Origin: Chloroflexota bacterium
Lineage (GTDB): Bacteria > Chloroflexota > Anaerolineae > Anaerolineales > DRMV01
Direction of reading: 5' to 3'
Assembly: GCA_013154225.1 (NCBI GenBank)
Contig: JAADCW010000122.1
Span: forward strand, 1 to 21,824
Length of the DNA: 21,824 nt
The notes below the pieces were generated by a model. That model saw only the letters and a program-made list of their open reading frames with translations, ran no database searches and had not been told where the DNA came from. Shown one piece after another: positions 1 to 6,752 of this stretch. The translations under genes were made by a program, and so were the position numbers. Each line of letters opens with the position of its first letter. Position 1 is the stretch's first letter.

Positions 1-32
1 ACAAACCGAACAACCCTTTCAGGACGGCCATC

Positions 33-668
33 ATGCAATTCCTCAAATCTTCCCCCAAGTGGACCCGTTCCCTCAACGCCTATTGGACAACCGACGGGCT
101 GCCCGACCTGTTCGTGGGCCTGGTCTTCTTACTCACCGCAGGCTGGCAAACCCTCACCACCCTCTACCCCAACCCACCCTTTGCCTATCGCGCGGCTTAT
201 ACCCTCATCATCCTGGCCGCGGTGTTAGGCGGACGCTGGATCATCCAGCGCATGAAATGGCAACTTACCTATCCCCGCACAGGCTACGTGGGCTACAAGT
301 CGCTCAACATCTTCCCTCTGATGCTCTTGACAGGCGCCGCGGCCTGCTTGTTTGCCTATCTGGTGCTCAAAGCCCCACCTTCCTCCCTGCTCCTCAGCCT
401 CACAGCCGTGCTTACAGGGCTCTGGGCATGGATAGGCTGGCTCAACCTCAGCAAACGCTACTTCGTGTACGCAGCCATCACGGCGCTCAGCGGAGGGCTT
501 TCCTGGTGGGCCCTTCCCCAAACCGCCATGCCGTGGCAAGCCCTTCTTCGCCAGGGCACCGGCGTGTTCCTGGCCGTTGGCCTGAACACCCTCATCGGCG
601 GCGCCTGGACGTTCCACCGCTACCTCCGTCGCCATCCTCTTCCCCAGGAGGACGTCCCCCATGCCTGA
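33..668 (+). CDS. Multi-span membrane protein, function unknown
   Basis: This 211-residue protein is hydrophobic almost throughout. Likely membrane segments lie at about residues 24-44, 55-72, 92-112, 117-137, 142-160 and 172-192, so six spans are plausible. The short N-terminal part carries a YWTTDGLPDLF stretch and a TYPRTGYV motif sits between spans 2 and 3; I associate this pattern with uncharacterised membrane proteins encoded next to small winged-helix regulators, but I cannot name a function. The ATG is preceded by AGGA about 7 bases upstream. Its last 8 bases overlap the start of the regulator gene, so the two are probably translationally coupled. It heads a cassette ending in an ABC exporter and may be a sensor or accessory subunit of it; that role is a guess from position only. 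Upstream sequence in the window is just 32 bases, so its promoter is not visible. Confidence 0.8.
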   Translation: MQFLKSSPKWTRSLNAYWTTDGLPDLFVGLVFLLTAGWQTLTTLYPNPPFAYRAAYTLIILAAVLGGRWIIQRMKWQLTYPRTGYVGYKSLNIFPLMLLTGAAACLFAYLVLKAPPSSLLLSLTAVLTGLWAWIGWLNLSKRYFVYAAITALSGGLSWWALPQTAMPWQALLRQGTGVFLAVGLNTLIGGAWTFHRYLRRHPLPQEDVPHA

Positions 669-996
669 CAACACCTTCCCACAACTCGACCCGCTCATCC
701 ACGCGCCGGCCCGCCTCCACATCCTTAGCCTTTTGGCCCACGCCACGACCCTGGATTTTCTCTACCTGCTCCACGCAACCCAACTCACCCGCGGCAACCT
801 TTCTTCGCACCTCTCCAAACTGGAACAAGCCGGCTACATCCAAATCGAAAAGACCTTCCGAGGCAAATATCCGCTCACCCTTTGTCGGCTCACCGACACA
901 GGCCGCGAGGCCCTGCGCACCTACCATCAAGCCATGCAAAGCATTCTCGACGGCCTCAAGCCTGCCCTCTTCACCCCAAGGAAGAAAAAGCCATGA
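661..996 (+). CDS. Small winged-helix transcriptional regulator (HTH_34 / MarR-ArsR-like)
   Basis: This 111-residue protein matches the single-domain winged-helix regulators that bind DNA as dimers. Visible features are an N-terminal helix with LDPLIHAPARLHILSLL, a recognition-helix region LTRGNLSSHLSKLEQAGYI at about residues 42-60, and a wing plus C-terminal helix ending in LTDTGREALRTYHQAM. No metal-binding cysteine or histidine cluster like that of ArsR sensors is evident. The start overlaps the preceding membrane protein by 8 bases, and the stop overlaps the ABC ATPase start in an ATGA. This arrangement, regulator immediately before an exporter, suggests local control of the cassette, probably as a repressor responding to the exported compound or to cell state. 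The family assignment is firm; ligand and target are unknown. Confidence 0.88.
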   Translation: MPDNTFPQLDPLIHAPARLHILSLLAHATTLDFLYLLHATQLTRGNLSSHLSKLEQAGYIQIEKTFRGKYPLTLCRLTDTGREALRTYHQAMQSILDGLKPALFTPRKKKP

Positions 997-1922
997 CCAT
1001 TCCTCTCCGAATCGAACGCCTTACCAAACGCTTCAACGGCTTTACCGCAGTGAATGCGGTGAGCCTGGAAGTGCACCCTGGCGAGGTCTTTGCCCTGCTG
1101 GGCCCCAACGGCGCAGGCAAGACCACCACCATCCGCATGGTAATGGGCATCTTGATCCCCGATGAAGGGGAAGTCCAAATTTTTGGGCAACCCCCTCGTG
1201 AAGCCCGCGAGCGCGTGGGGTATCTTCCCGAAGCCCGGGGGCTCTACCGCAATGTGCGGGTGCTGGAACTTCTGACTTACCTGGGGCGCCTCAAAGGGCT
1301 TTCCCCCGAAGAAGCCCAGGAACGAAGCATGGCTTGGCTGACCCGTTTTGACCTGAGCGCCTGGGCTGAGCATCAAATTCACGAACTCTCGCACGGGATG
1401 CAGCAAAAGGTCCAACTGGCCGCGGCCTTGCTTTCCGAACCACCGTTGGTCATCCTTGACGAACCCTTCCAGGGCCTGGATCCGGTCAACATTCAACTGG
1501 TCAAAGGGCTCATTCGGGAACTCCGCGAGCGCGGACAAGCGATTTTGCTCAGTTCCCACCAACTGCATCACGTCGAAGCCCTGGCCGATCGCGTAGCCCT
1601 CATTGACCACGGCCGCATCGTGGAACAAGGCAACCTTGCCGACCTGCGCCAGCAATACGCCCAAGGCGACATTGCCATTCGGCTGGCGCCTGGGGCCCAA
1701 CTGCCTGAGCACATCCCCGGCGTTGCCCGCGTGACCACCACCCCAGAGGGCTGGCGCTTGTTCCCCCAGCCTGGGGTTGCACCAAGCGAAATTCTCAAAG
1801 CCTTGCTCTCAGCAGACGTGCCCATCGAAAGTTTCGAGCGCACCCTACCCACCCTGGAAGACATCTTCCTTCAGGCTGTTGAAGCCGCCCACACCGAGGA
1901 GGCGCATCATGCAGTCGCGTAA
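993..1922 (+). CDS. ABC transporter ATP-binding protein (NatA-like)
   Basis: This 309-residue protein is the nucleotide-binding subunit of an ABC-2 type exporter and powers the permease encoded next. Seen in order: Walker A GPNGAGKT (37-44); a Q-loop region in which GYLPE takes the usual glutamine position, common in the NatA group; signature LSHGMQQ (132-138); Walker B LVILDEP (152-158); D-loop GLD; and switch histidine in SSHQ (H189). About 90 further C-terminal residues after the catalytic domain are typical of NatA/CcmA-like exporters. The chosen ATG at 993 overlaps the regulator stop as ATGA; an in-frame upstream ATG at 882 would lie deep inside the regulator gene and gives an unrelated N-terminus. 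The 3' end overlaps the permease start by 14 bases. Substrate is not predictable; sodium, drugs or lipids are family possibilities. Confidence 0.95.
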   Translation: MTIPLRIERLTKRFNGFTAVNAVSLEVHPGEVFALLGPNGAGKTTTIRMVMGILIPDEGEVQIFGQPPREARERVGYLPEARGLYRNVRVLELLTYLGRLKGLSPEEAQERSMAWLTRFDLSAWAEHQIHELSHGMQQKVQLAAALLSEPPLVILDEPFQGLDPVNIQLVKGLIRELRERGQAILLSSHQLHHVEALADRVALIDHGRIVEQGNLADLRQQYAQGDIAIRLAPGAQLPEHIPGVARVTTTPEGWRLFPQPGVAPSEILKALLSADVPIESFERTLPTLEDIFLQAVEAAHTEEAHHAVA

Positions 1923-3126
1923 AGTTTTTGCCGTTGCCGAGTTTGAATATCGCACCAACTTCCGCCGTTGGGGGTATCGCCTGGCCACGTTTGGATTGCC
2001 CATTCTGGCCGCGTTGGTCACCCTGGGATTGCAATGGCTCTCTCATCGCCCCAACAACACCGAATTGATCACTGTGGACGTATCCAAACCCATTGGCGTG
2101 CTCGACCAAGCCCACTTCCTGCCTCAAACCTTGCCAGAGGGCTTTGAGCGGGTGCCCAGCCTGGAAGAAGGCAAAAAAGCCGTGCGCTCAGGGCAACTGT
2201 TAGCCGTGGTGGTCATTCCCGCTGGCTATCCACAAACCGATGCGCCCCTTGACGTTTACACCGATACCAGCATGGTCACCATCTCGCCCGTAGTGGACGA
2301 GCGCCTGACCTTCCTGATGGCCTATGCCCACACCGCGGGGCGGCTTTCCGAAGAAGAATTGGAAGCCCTCTTTACCCCACCGGATACCCGCTATATCTCT
2401 CTTTCCAGCGGCGAAGGTGGCCAAGCCCAAAGCGCCAACGACTTCTTCAGTTCGTACCTGCTCAGCGTCCTTTACTTCATCTCCCTCTTTACGGTCACAG
2501 GCTACCTGCTTCAAAGCGTTGCAGGCGAAAAAGAAAGCCGCATTGTGGAGGTGCTGCTTTCTTCCCTCACCACGTCGGAGCTGCTCGCAGGAAAACTGCT
2601 GGGGTTGGGCGCTTTAGGGCTGACCCAAATCGCGGTATGGGGCGTTTCTGCCGTGTTCCTCTTCAACCACCTGGCACAAATGCCCGAACTGCAACTTTCT
2701 TTTACGCCGCAGTTTTTGGCCATTGCCCTGGTGGTGCTGTTGGCCGGCTTCCTGCTCTTTGGCATCCTCATGGCTGGCCTGGGCTCCCTGGGAAACAACC
2801 TCCGCGAAAGCCAGCAGTATTCGGCTTTCTTCTCCATCCTGGCTGTGTCGCCTTTCATGGTCAACACCCTTTTCTTTCTCAACCCCAACGGCCTGGTGCC
2901 CAGGGTGATGAGTTACTTCCCGTGGACCGCGCCCATTGCGCTTTTGCTCCGCCTTTCCATCACGCCCCTGCCCTGGTGGGATATCGCCCTCTCGCTGTTT
3001 TCCATTGCGGTGGGCGTGGTCATCAGTGCCTGGGCTGGTCTGCGGCTCTTTCGGGTGGGCATTCTCATGTTTGGGAAGCGCCCCTCATGGAAGGAAATCT
3101 GGCACATTCTCAAAAGCCCAGCCTGA
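1909..3126 (+). CDS. ABC-2 type permease (NatB-like)
   Basis: This 405-residue protein is the membrane subunit paired with the preceding ATPase. It has a first membrane span at about 26-44, then a large extracytoplasmic domain (about 45-178), then five or six spans between about 182 and 380. The motif EKESRIVEVLLSS (207-219) just after the second span is the hallmark coupling helix of the ABC-2/NatB family. The start was set at ATG 1909 because GAGGAG lies about 7 bases before it and the protein then begins with the usual short cytoplasmic helix; an in-frame ATG at 1777 would add 44 unrelated residues inside the ATPase gene. The gene ends the cassette, with a strong terminator 20 bases later. 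Exporter function is well supported; the substrate is unknown. Confidence 0.93.
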   Translation: MQSRKVFAVAEFEYRTNFRRWGYRLATFGLPILAALVTLGLQWLSHRPNNTELITVDVSKPIGVLDQAHFLPQTLPEGFERVPSLEEGKKAVRSGQLLAVVVIPAGYPQTDAPLDVYTDTSMVTISPVVDERLTFLMAYAHTAGRLSEEELEALFTPPDTRYISLSSGEGGQAQSANDFFSSYLLSVLYFISLFTVTGYLLQSVAGEKESRIVEVLLSSLTTSELLAGKLLGLGALGLTQIAVWGVSAVFLFNHLAQMPELQLSFTPQFLAIALVVLLAGFLLFGILMAGLGSLGNNLRESQQYSAFFSILAVSPFMVNTLFFLNPNGLVPRVMSYFPWTAPIALLLRLSITPLPWWDIALSLFSIAVGVVISAWAGLRLFRVGILMFGKRPSWKEIWHILKSPA

Positions 3127-3146
3127 TAGGAACCCGCAACAAGCAA

Positions 3147-3176
3147 AAAAGCCGCCTTCGCTGGAAGGCGGCTTTT
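3147..3176. terminator. Bidirectional intrinsic terminator
   Basis: A perfect 13-bp stem (3147-3159 with 3164-3176) closes on a 4-base loop. The stem ends are A-rich on the left and T-rich on the right, so it can work in both directions. On the minus strand the stem is followed by a run of six T. It lies between the convergent permease gene (plus) and the lipoprotein gene (minus) and probably serves both. Confidence 0.93.
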
Positions 3177-3197
3177 GCCGTGTAAGCCAAAGGAGGT

Positions 3198-4373
3198 TTA
3201 TGGCGTGGATACCACAGGCTGCACCCATACAGCCCAATCTTGGGCTGAAGAGTCGCCAGCATCCACTTGCAGCGCAAACCTTACCGATTGGTTGGCATAG
3301 GCCGAAAGGTTCACGTCCACATCCAAAAGCGAACCATCACAGGCCTTGTGCCATTCTTGAAGCAACAGCGGGGGCATGTTGGGCTTCAAGATGTAGAAGC
3401 GGAAATACACATCACCGGCGCCACACACGCCGTTGGTGGCCGCGATAAAGCCCAAGCTTGCCCGGAAGTGGGCATTGGGCGGCAGGGTGACGGTGTCATA
3501 CTGCCCAATAATGCTCCCATGATCAATCCATTGGGGATGCGTTTCCAAAACGCTGTCATAGGCATTCCCATCTTCCAAGATATAGACGTCTGCGTAACGA
3601 GCAAAGCCTCGTGCATCGCCGCTCGCGCCAGGGAAGGGCAACGTGTCGCCAGAGCCGTTGTACCATGTGGCGTTGGGGGCATCTTGATAGAAGTCCAAAA
3701 TCAACAACGCCGGCGGCACCAACGTGGGGGCAGGGGTTGCAGTAGGCTTTTCTTTGGCAACTTTGATTGCCACCCAAAAGGCGTTGCCTGTGGTCAACCC
3801 AAAGAGCACGCCTTTGTCATCGCGCAGGCGCCAGTAGCCCTTATAGGTCCCCTCCTGTGTCGGTGCAACCAGGTCCACCGACACGTCCACCACTGCACCA
3901 GGCGCCACCGGGCCTGGGATGGACTGTGTTGCCGGGCCGCCCATCTTTGCGCCGCTGTCAAACACCAGGGTGTAATTTTCCCAGGTGCAGGTACCCACGT
4001 TTTTCAAGCGCCACGTTTTGGTAAACGTTTCGCCGGGCTTGAATACGGTGCCATCAGGCACGGTGACGTCGGTAACGAAATGGGCGACATTGCATTTGTC
4101 TTGCGTGGGTTGCGGCGTGGGCGATTTGGCAAGCGTGGGCGCGGGTGTCACAGTAAACACCACCCCATTGGCTGCAGGCGTAGGGGAAGGCGCGGTATTG
4201 GGGGCTACTGTGGGTGTGGCCTGCACGGCCTGCGTGAGCGCCGCTTGCACGGTCATGGCCGCCGCGGTCTGGACGGCATCTTCCGAGATCGCAGGCGTAG
4301 CGGCCCCTGGAAAATTGCAAGCCGCGAGGACCACGATCCCAAAAAACAAAAACTGCCACCAAACTTTTTTCAT
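3198..4373 (-). CDS. Lipoprotein with next-to-BRCA1-type Ig-like domain
   Basis: This 391-residue secreted lipoprotein starts with a signal peptide ending in the lipobox LAAC, so Cys19 would be lipidated and the protein anchored on the outer face of the membrane. Next come a helical stretch (about 30-50), a Thr/Pro/Ala-rich linker (about 52-92), then an Ig-like domain of the N_BRCA1_IG type (about 94-205; key words PGETFTKTWRLKNVGTCTW and EGTYKGYWRLRD). A second TP-rich linker leads to a C-terminal beta-rich domain (about 221-390) that looks like a jelly-roll binding module but matches no family I can name. The start was placed at ATG 4373 because GGAGGGAAGA precedes it and it begins the signal peptide; an in-frame start at 4478 would add 35 unlikely residues. 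It appears monocistronic, with a promoter at 4446-4474. A role in surface binding is likely; the ligand is unknown. Confidence 0.87.
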   Translation of the reverse strand: MKKVWWQFLFFGIVVLAACNFPGAATPAISEDAVQTAAAMTVQAALTQAVQATPTVAPNTAPSPTPAANGVVFTVTPAPTLAKSPTPQPTQDKCNVAHFVTDVTVPDGTVFKPGETFTKTWRLKNVGTCTWENYTLVFDSGAKMGGPATQSIPGPVAPGAVVDVSVDLVAPTQEGTYKGYWRLRDDKGVLFGLTTGNAFWVAIKVAKEKPTATPAPTLVPPALLILDFYQDAPNATWYNGSGDTLPFPGASGDARGFARYADVYILEDGNAYDSVLETHPQWIDHGSIIGQYDTVTLPPNAHFRASLGFIAATNGVCGAGDVYFRFYILKPNMPPLLLQEWHKACDGSLLDVDVNLSAYANQSVRFALQVDAGDSSAQDWAVWVQPVVSTP

Positions 4374-4445
4374 TCTTCCCTCCAAGAAGAAGGCGCACCC
4401 GCGCCCCCCTCCACGGATGCTACGGACAAGGCAACGAACGTTCCA

Positions 4446-4474
4446 AGTATACAAACAATTTACACAAAAAGCAA
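4446..4474 (-). promoter_or_regulatory. Sigma70-like promoter of the lipoprotein gene
   Basis: On the minus strand TTGCTT (4469-4474) and TATACT (4446-4451) are separated by exactly 17 bases, in an AT-rich island that contrasts with the surrounding GC-rich DNA. Transcription would start near 4439, giving a leader of about 65 bases before the ATG at 4373. Confidence 0.7.
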
Positions 4475-4508
4475 TCACCTTAACTTAAGGGATCATTCAA
4501 AAGAGCAC

Positions 4509-4533
4509 GCCCGCCTCTCAACCAAAGGCGGGC
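4509..4533 (-). terminator. Probable terminator after the esterase gene
   Basis: GCCCGCCT (4509-4516) pairs with AGGCGGGC (4526-4533) around a 9-base loop. Read on the minus strand it lies about 70 bases past the stop of the esterase gene, and the bases after the stem (GTGCTCTTTT) are only partly T-rich, so termination may be weak. It would close the long minus-strand operon and insulate the lipoprotein promoter. No other feature is seen in the remaining 4374-4600 gap. Confidence 0.5.
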
Positions 4534-4600
4534 TTTCAAGCCTATCATGCGCCCCCTCTTATGTCGTTTCCGAAACCTTCAACACCAAAATTGAGGCACG

Positions 4601-5569
4601 CTAAGGCGCGGCCTGATCTTCACGCCACGCGGCAGTGTACCAACGCAAATAGGCTTCCACGTGGGCGCTCCAATATGCTTCGTTATGGCGCCCAATGTTG
4701 AGATGCCATTCGTGCGGATATTCCCCCTGGGTCAAAATTTGCTCAAACCACTGGGCCGAAGAGAGGATCTGCTGCTGATCACCACGGCCAATATCCAAAT
4801 AGATGCGCGGCCATTCACCTTCGGGAATGGCCTCCAACCAAGGGCGGATATAGCCCACGTCTTCCCAAAAAATCGGAGGGCTGTGGCCGCCAATGCTTCC
4901 AAACAACTGCCATTGGGAAAGCCCAAAATGAATAGCCCAAGACGCACCCCGAGAAAGTCCCCCCACCGCCCGATACTGCCGCTCGTTGCGGGTGTGAAAA
5001 TGGGCTTCCACCCACGGCATCAACGTGTGCAAAACAGCCTCGTCAAAGCCAGTATCAGCCGGCTGGGTCCAGGTATCCTCGCCGGGCATGACCACGATAA
5101 ACGGCGGGGCTTCACCCGCGGCAATCAACCGATCCGCGGTTTGCGGCACACCAAGCCGCACCCATTGGTGCTCATCGAAATTCTGGCCGTGGAACAAATA
5201 CAACACCGGATAACGCGCCTGGGGCAGTTGGTCGTAGCACGGCGGCAAATACACGATCACCGGCAAGGGGTGCGGCAGGTCGGAGGTTTCCAAACTCACC
5301 GAACGCAGGGTGCCCCCCTGGTGCCAGCAGGCCAAAGGGGTAGGTGTGGGGGTAAGGGTGGGCGTGGGGGAAGGGGAAGGCACAGGCGTGACCGTTGGCG
5401 TGGCACTGGGCACTGCCGTAGGTGGACGCCAGGGCGTGGGCGTTGGCGAACCCATAGCAGGCGCGCACGCGGCCAACAACAACAGCCCGAGGATGCTCCC
5501 CCATCGGGCTGTCCGTCGCCACGCGGCAGCAAACCTGCGCCGCCTTTTTAGCGCACGCGGCGTTTCCAT
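4601..5569 (-). CDS. Esterase lipoprotein (esterase D / enterochelin-esterase-like fold)
   Basis: This 322-residue protein carries a basic N-terminus, a hydrophobic signal segment and a lipobox LLAAC with Cys35 as the likely lipid anchor. A Thr/Pro-rich linker (about 40-79) follows, then an alpha/beta-hydrolase of the PF00756 esterase group. Seen motifs: PVIVYLPPCYD (about 103-113), PVLYLFHGQ, the nucleophile elbow GLSRG (204-208, Ser206), a candidate acid Asp264 in GRGDQQ, and candidate His295 in GRHNEAYW. It should therefore be an active, surface-exposed serine esterase; the substrate could be a carbohydrate or peptide ester and is not resolved. The start overlaps the end of the upstream hydrolase gene by 22 bases, and AGAGGA sits almost directly against the ATG, so initiation probably relies on coupling. 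It is the last gene of the minus-strand run. Confidence 0.88.
   Translation of the reverse strand: METPRALKRRRRFAAAWRRTARWGSILGLLLLAACAPAMGSPTPTPWRPPTAVPSATPTVTPVPSPSPTPTLTPTPTPLACWHQGGTLRSVSLETSDLPHPLPVIVYLPPCYDQLPQARYPVLYLFHGQNFDEHQWVRLGVPQTADRLIAAGEAPPFIVVMPGEDTWTQPADTGFDEAVLHTLMPWVEAHFHTRNERQYRAVGGLSRGASWAIHFGLSQWQLFGSIGGHSPPIFWEDVGYIRPWLEAIPEGEWPRIYLDIGRGDQQQILSSAQWFEQILTQGEYPHEWHLNIGRHNEAYWSAHVEAYLRWYTAAWREDQAAP
5337..5376 (+). other. G-rich tract with G-quadruplex potential
   Basis: Six runs of three to five G (5337-5340, 5348-5352, 5356-5358, 5360-5362, 5366-5370, 5373-5376) occur in 40 bases on the plus strand. This is the template strand of the esterase gene and encodes its Thr-Pro linker, so codon choice alone may explain it. 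Confidence 0.55.
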
Positions 5570-6336
5570 TCCTCTTTGAGTTGCAGTTGTCGGGGGCTTA
5601 CGCCGGAATCCAAAAGCAGGAAATCCGACATCAGACGGTTGAATTTGCTCTGCTCATCCAACATGGGGAAGTGCCCCGACTGCTCGAAGACAATCTGGTG
5701 GACGTGTTCGGGCAGGTGCGTCACGGTTTCCCCGCTGGGAAGACGCACCAGCGCGTCGTTGCGGCCATAGAGCAAGAGGGAAGGCGCTTCCACCTTGTTG
5801 AGTTCGGCCACCAAGTCCAGGGACTCGATTTCTTCCAAAGATGAACGCAAAGCCCGCGCGTCGGCTTTGGGGGCCTCATGCCGCGCGGCCTCGGTGGAAA
5901 TCGTGGGCTTCAAGAGCCAATCGGCCAATTTTTCCGGTGAATCTGTGCGCAAACGATTGTGCAAGGCGCCAACTTCCAGGGGAAGGGCAATCAAAGCCAT
6001 CCGATCCACAGCCAGAGGGTAACGCAGGCTGAAAAGCAAACTGACCACGGCACCTAAACCGTGCCCAATGAGCGCAATGCGGGTAATCCCCATTTCGTCC
6101 AAAAATGCGGCCAAAAGGTGGGTTTGGGCTTCTAAAGCGTAATTTTCGGGGTGCTTGTCGCTATCGCCAAAGCCCCACAAATCCAAAGCATACGCGCGGT
6201 AGCGCTGCGACGCGCTCTGCATCGCAGGCACCCAATAGCGCCAGGAACCGATCCAGCCGTGCAGGAAAAGCACGGGACGGCCTCTCCCCAGCACTTCGTA
6301 ATGGGCAATTCTGTCTCGGATGATGATTGCGCTCAT
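5548..6336 (-). CDS. Alpha/beta-hydrolase-fold protein lacking the nucleophilic serine
   Basis: This 262-residue single-domain alpha/beta hydrolase is a clear paralogue of the protein encoded at 17697-18521; both begin with a similar M-S-x-I start and share HYEV(F/L)GRG, HGW(I/L)GSW, RAYALD(L/F)WGFG at identical residue numbers. The fold markers are present: oxyanion-loop HGW (26-28), candidate acid Asp194 in GRNDALV and His222 in SGHFPML. The nucleophile elbow, however, reads GHGLG (91-95) with Gly93 where the paralogue has Ser93. The codon is GGT at 6058-6060 of the plus-strand numbering. Classic serine hydrolysis should be lost, so it may bind a ligand, regulate, or use another chemistry. 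GAGG stands 7 bases before the ATG. It lies 38 bases after the receiver gene and overlaps the esterase gene. Confidence 0.88.
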   Translation of the reverse strand: MSAIIIRDRIAHYEVLGRGRPVLFLHGWIGSWRYWVPAMQSASQRYRAYALDLWGFGDSDKHPENYALEAQTHLLAAFLDEMGITRIALIGHGLGAVVSLLFSLRYPLAVDRMALIALPLEVGALHNRLRTDSPEKLADWLLKPTISTEAARHEAPKADARALRSSLEEIESLDLVAELNKVEAPSLLLYGRNDALVRLPSGETVTHLPEHVHQIVFEQSGHFPMLDEQSKFNRLMSDFLLLDSGVSPRQLQLKEEWKRRVR

Positions 6337-6374
6337 GGCACTGCCTCTTCAGCCCGCAGGCCGATGGCAAAGGG

Positions 6375-6752
6375 CTATGCTTTGCCAAACTGCTGCAAAA
6401 TTTCTTGCACTCGGGCGGTCAATTGATCTGGCGAAAACGGCTTGAGGATGTAGTCCATCGCGCCCGCGGCCAAGCCTTCCTGCACTTCTGATTCCTGCCC
6501 TTTTGCCGAGAGGAACACCACAGGGATGTCCTTGGTGCGGTCGTCGGCCTTCAACTGGCGGCAGGCTTCGTAGCCGGTCATCCGCGGCATACGGACGTCC
6601 ATCAACACCAAATCGGGCATTTCGCGCTGCACGGCTTCGACGGCTTCTGCACCGTTGGCCGTGGCCACCACTTCGTGGCCTGCAAACTGCAGGGTGAAGG
6701 TGATCAAATCCCGAATGTCGCGTTCATCTTCTGCGATCACGATCTTAGCCAT
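6375..6752 (-). CDS. Stand-alone receiver (CheY-like response regulator)
   Basis: This 125-residue protein is a single receiver domain without an output domain. Visible conserved positions are the acidic pair Glu8/Asp9 in IAEDE, phosphoacceptor Asp52 in LVLMDVRMP, Ser82 in FLSAKG and Lys104 in ILKPF. The start at ATG 6752 is supported by GGGAGG 8 bases upstream and by the standard receiver N-terminus MAKIVIAEDE; a longer in-frame reading from 6863 would run through the kinase gene. It overlaps the 3' end of the giant histidine kinase by 8 bases, which makes it the kinase's most likely phosphorylation partner. With no DNA-binding domain, its output is probably protein-protein contact, for example with the hydrolase or GTPase module of the same operon; that part is inference. 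Confidence 0.93.
   Translation of the reverse strand: MAKIVIAEDERDIRDLITFTLQFAGHEVVATANGAEAVEAVQREMPDLVLMDVRMPRMTGYEACRQLKADDRTKDIPVVFLSAKGQESEVQEGLAAGAMDYILKPFSPDQLTARVQEILQQFGKA

Noticed and set aside
3189..3448. Perfect AAAGGAGG followed by ATG at 3200 on the plus strand, opening an 82-codon frame
   Set aside because: The frame is antisense to the end of the lipoprotein gene, its translation is Arg/His/Pro-rich without structure, and it lies behind a strong terminator with no promoter seen.
6375..6752. Fusion of the receiver with the giant kinase as a hybrid kinase split by a frameshift
   Set aside because: The kinase ends with a normal stop after its ATPase domain and a short acidic tail, and the receiver has its own ribosome site and start; overlapping separate genes explain it better.
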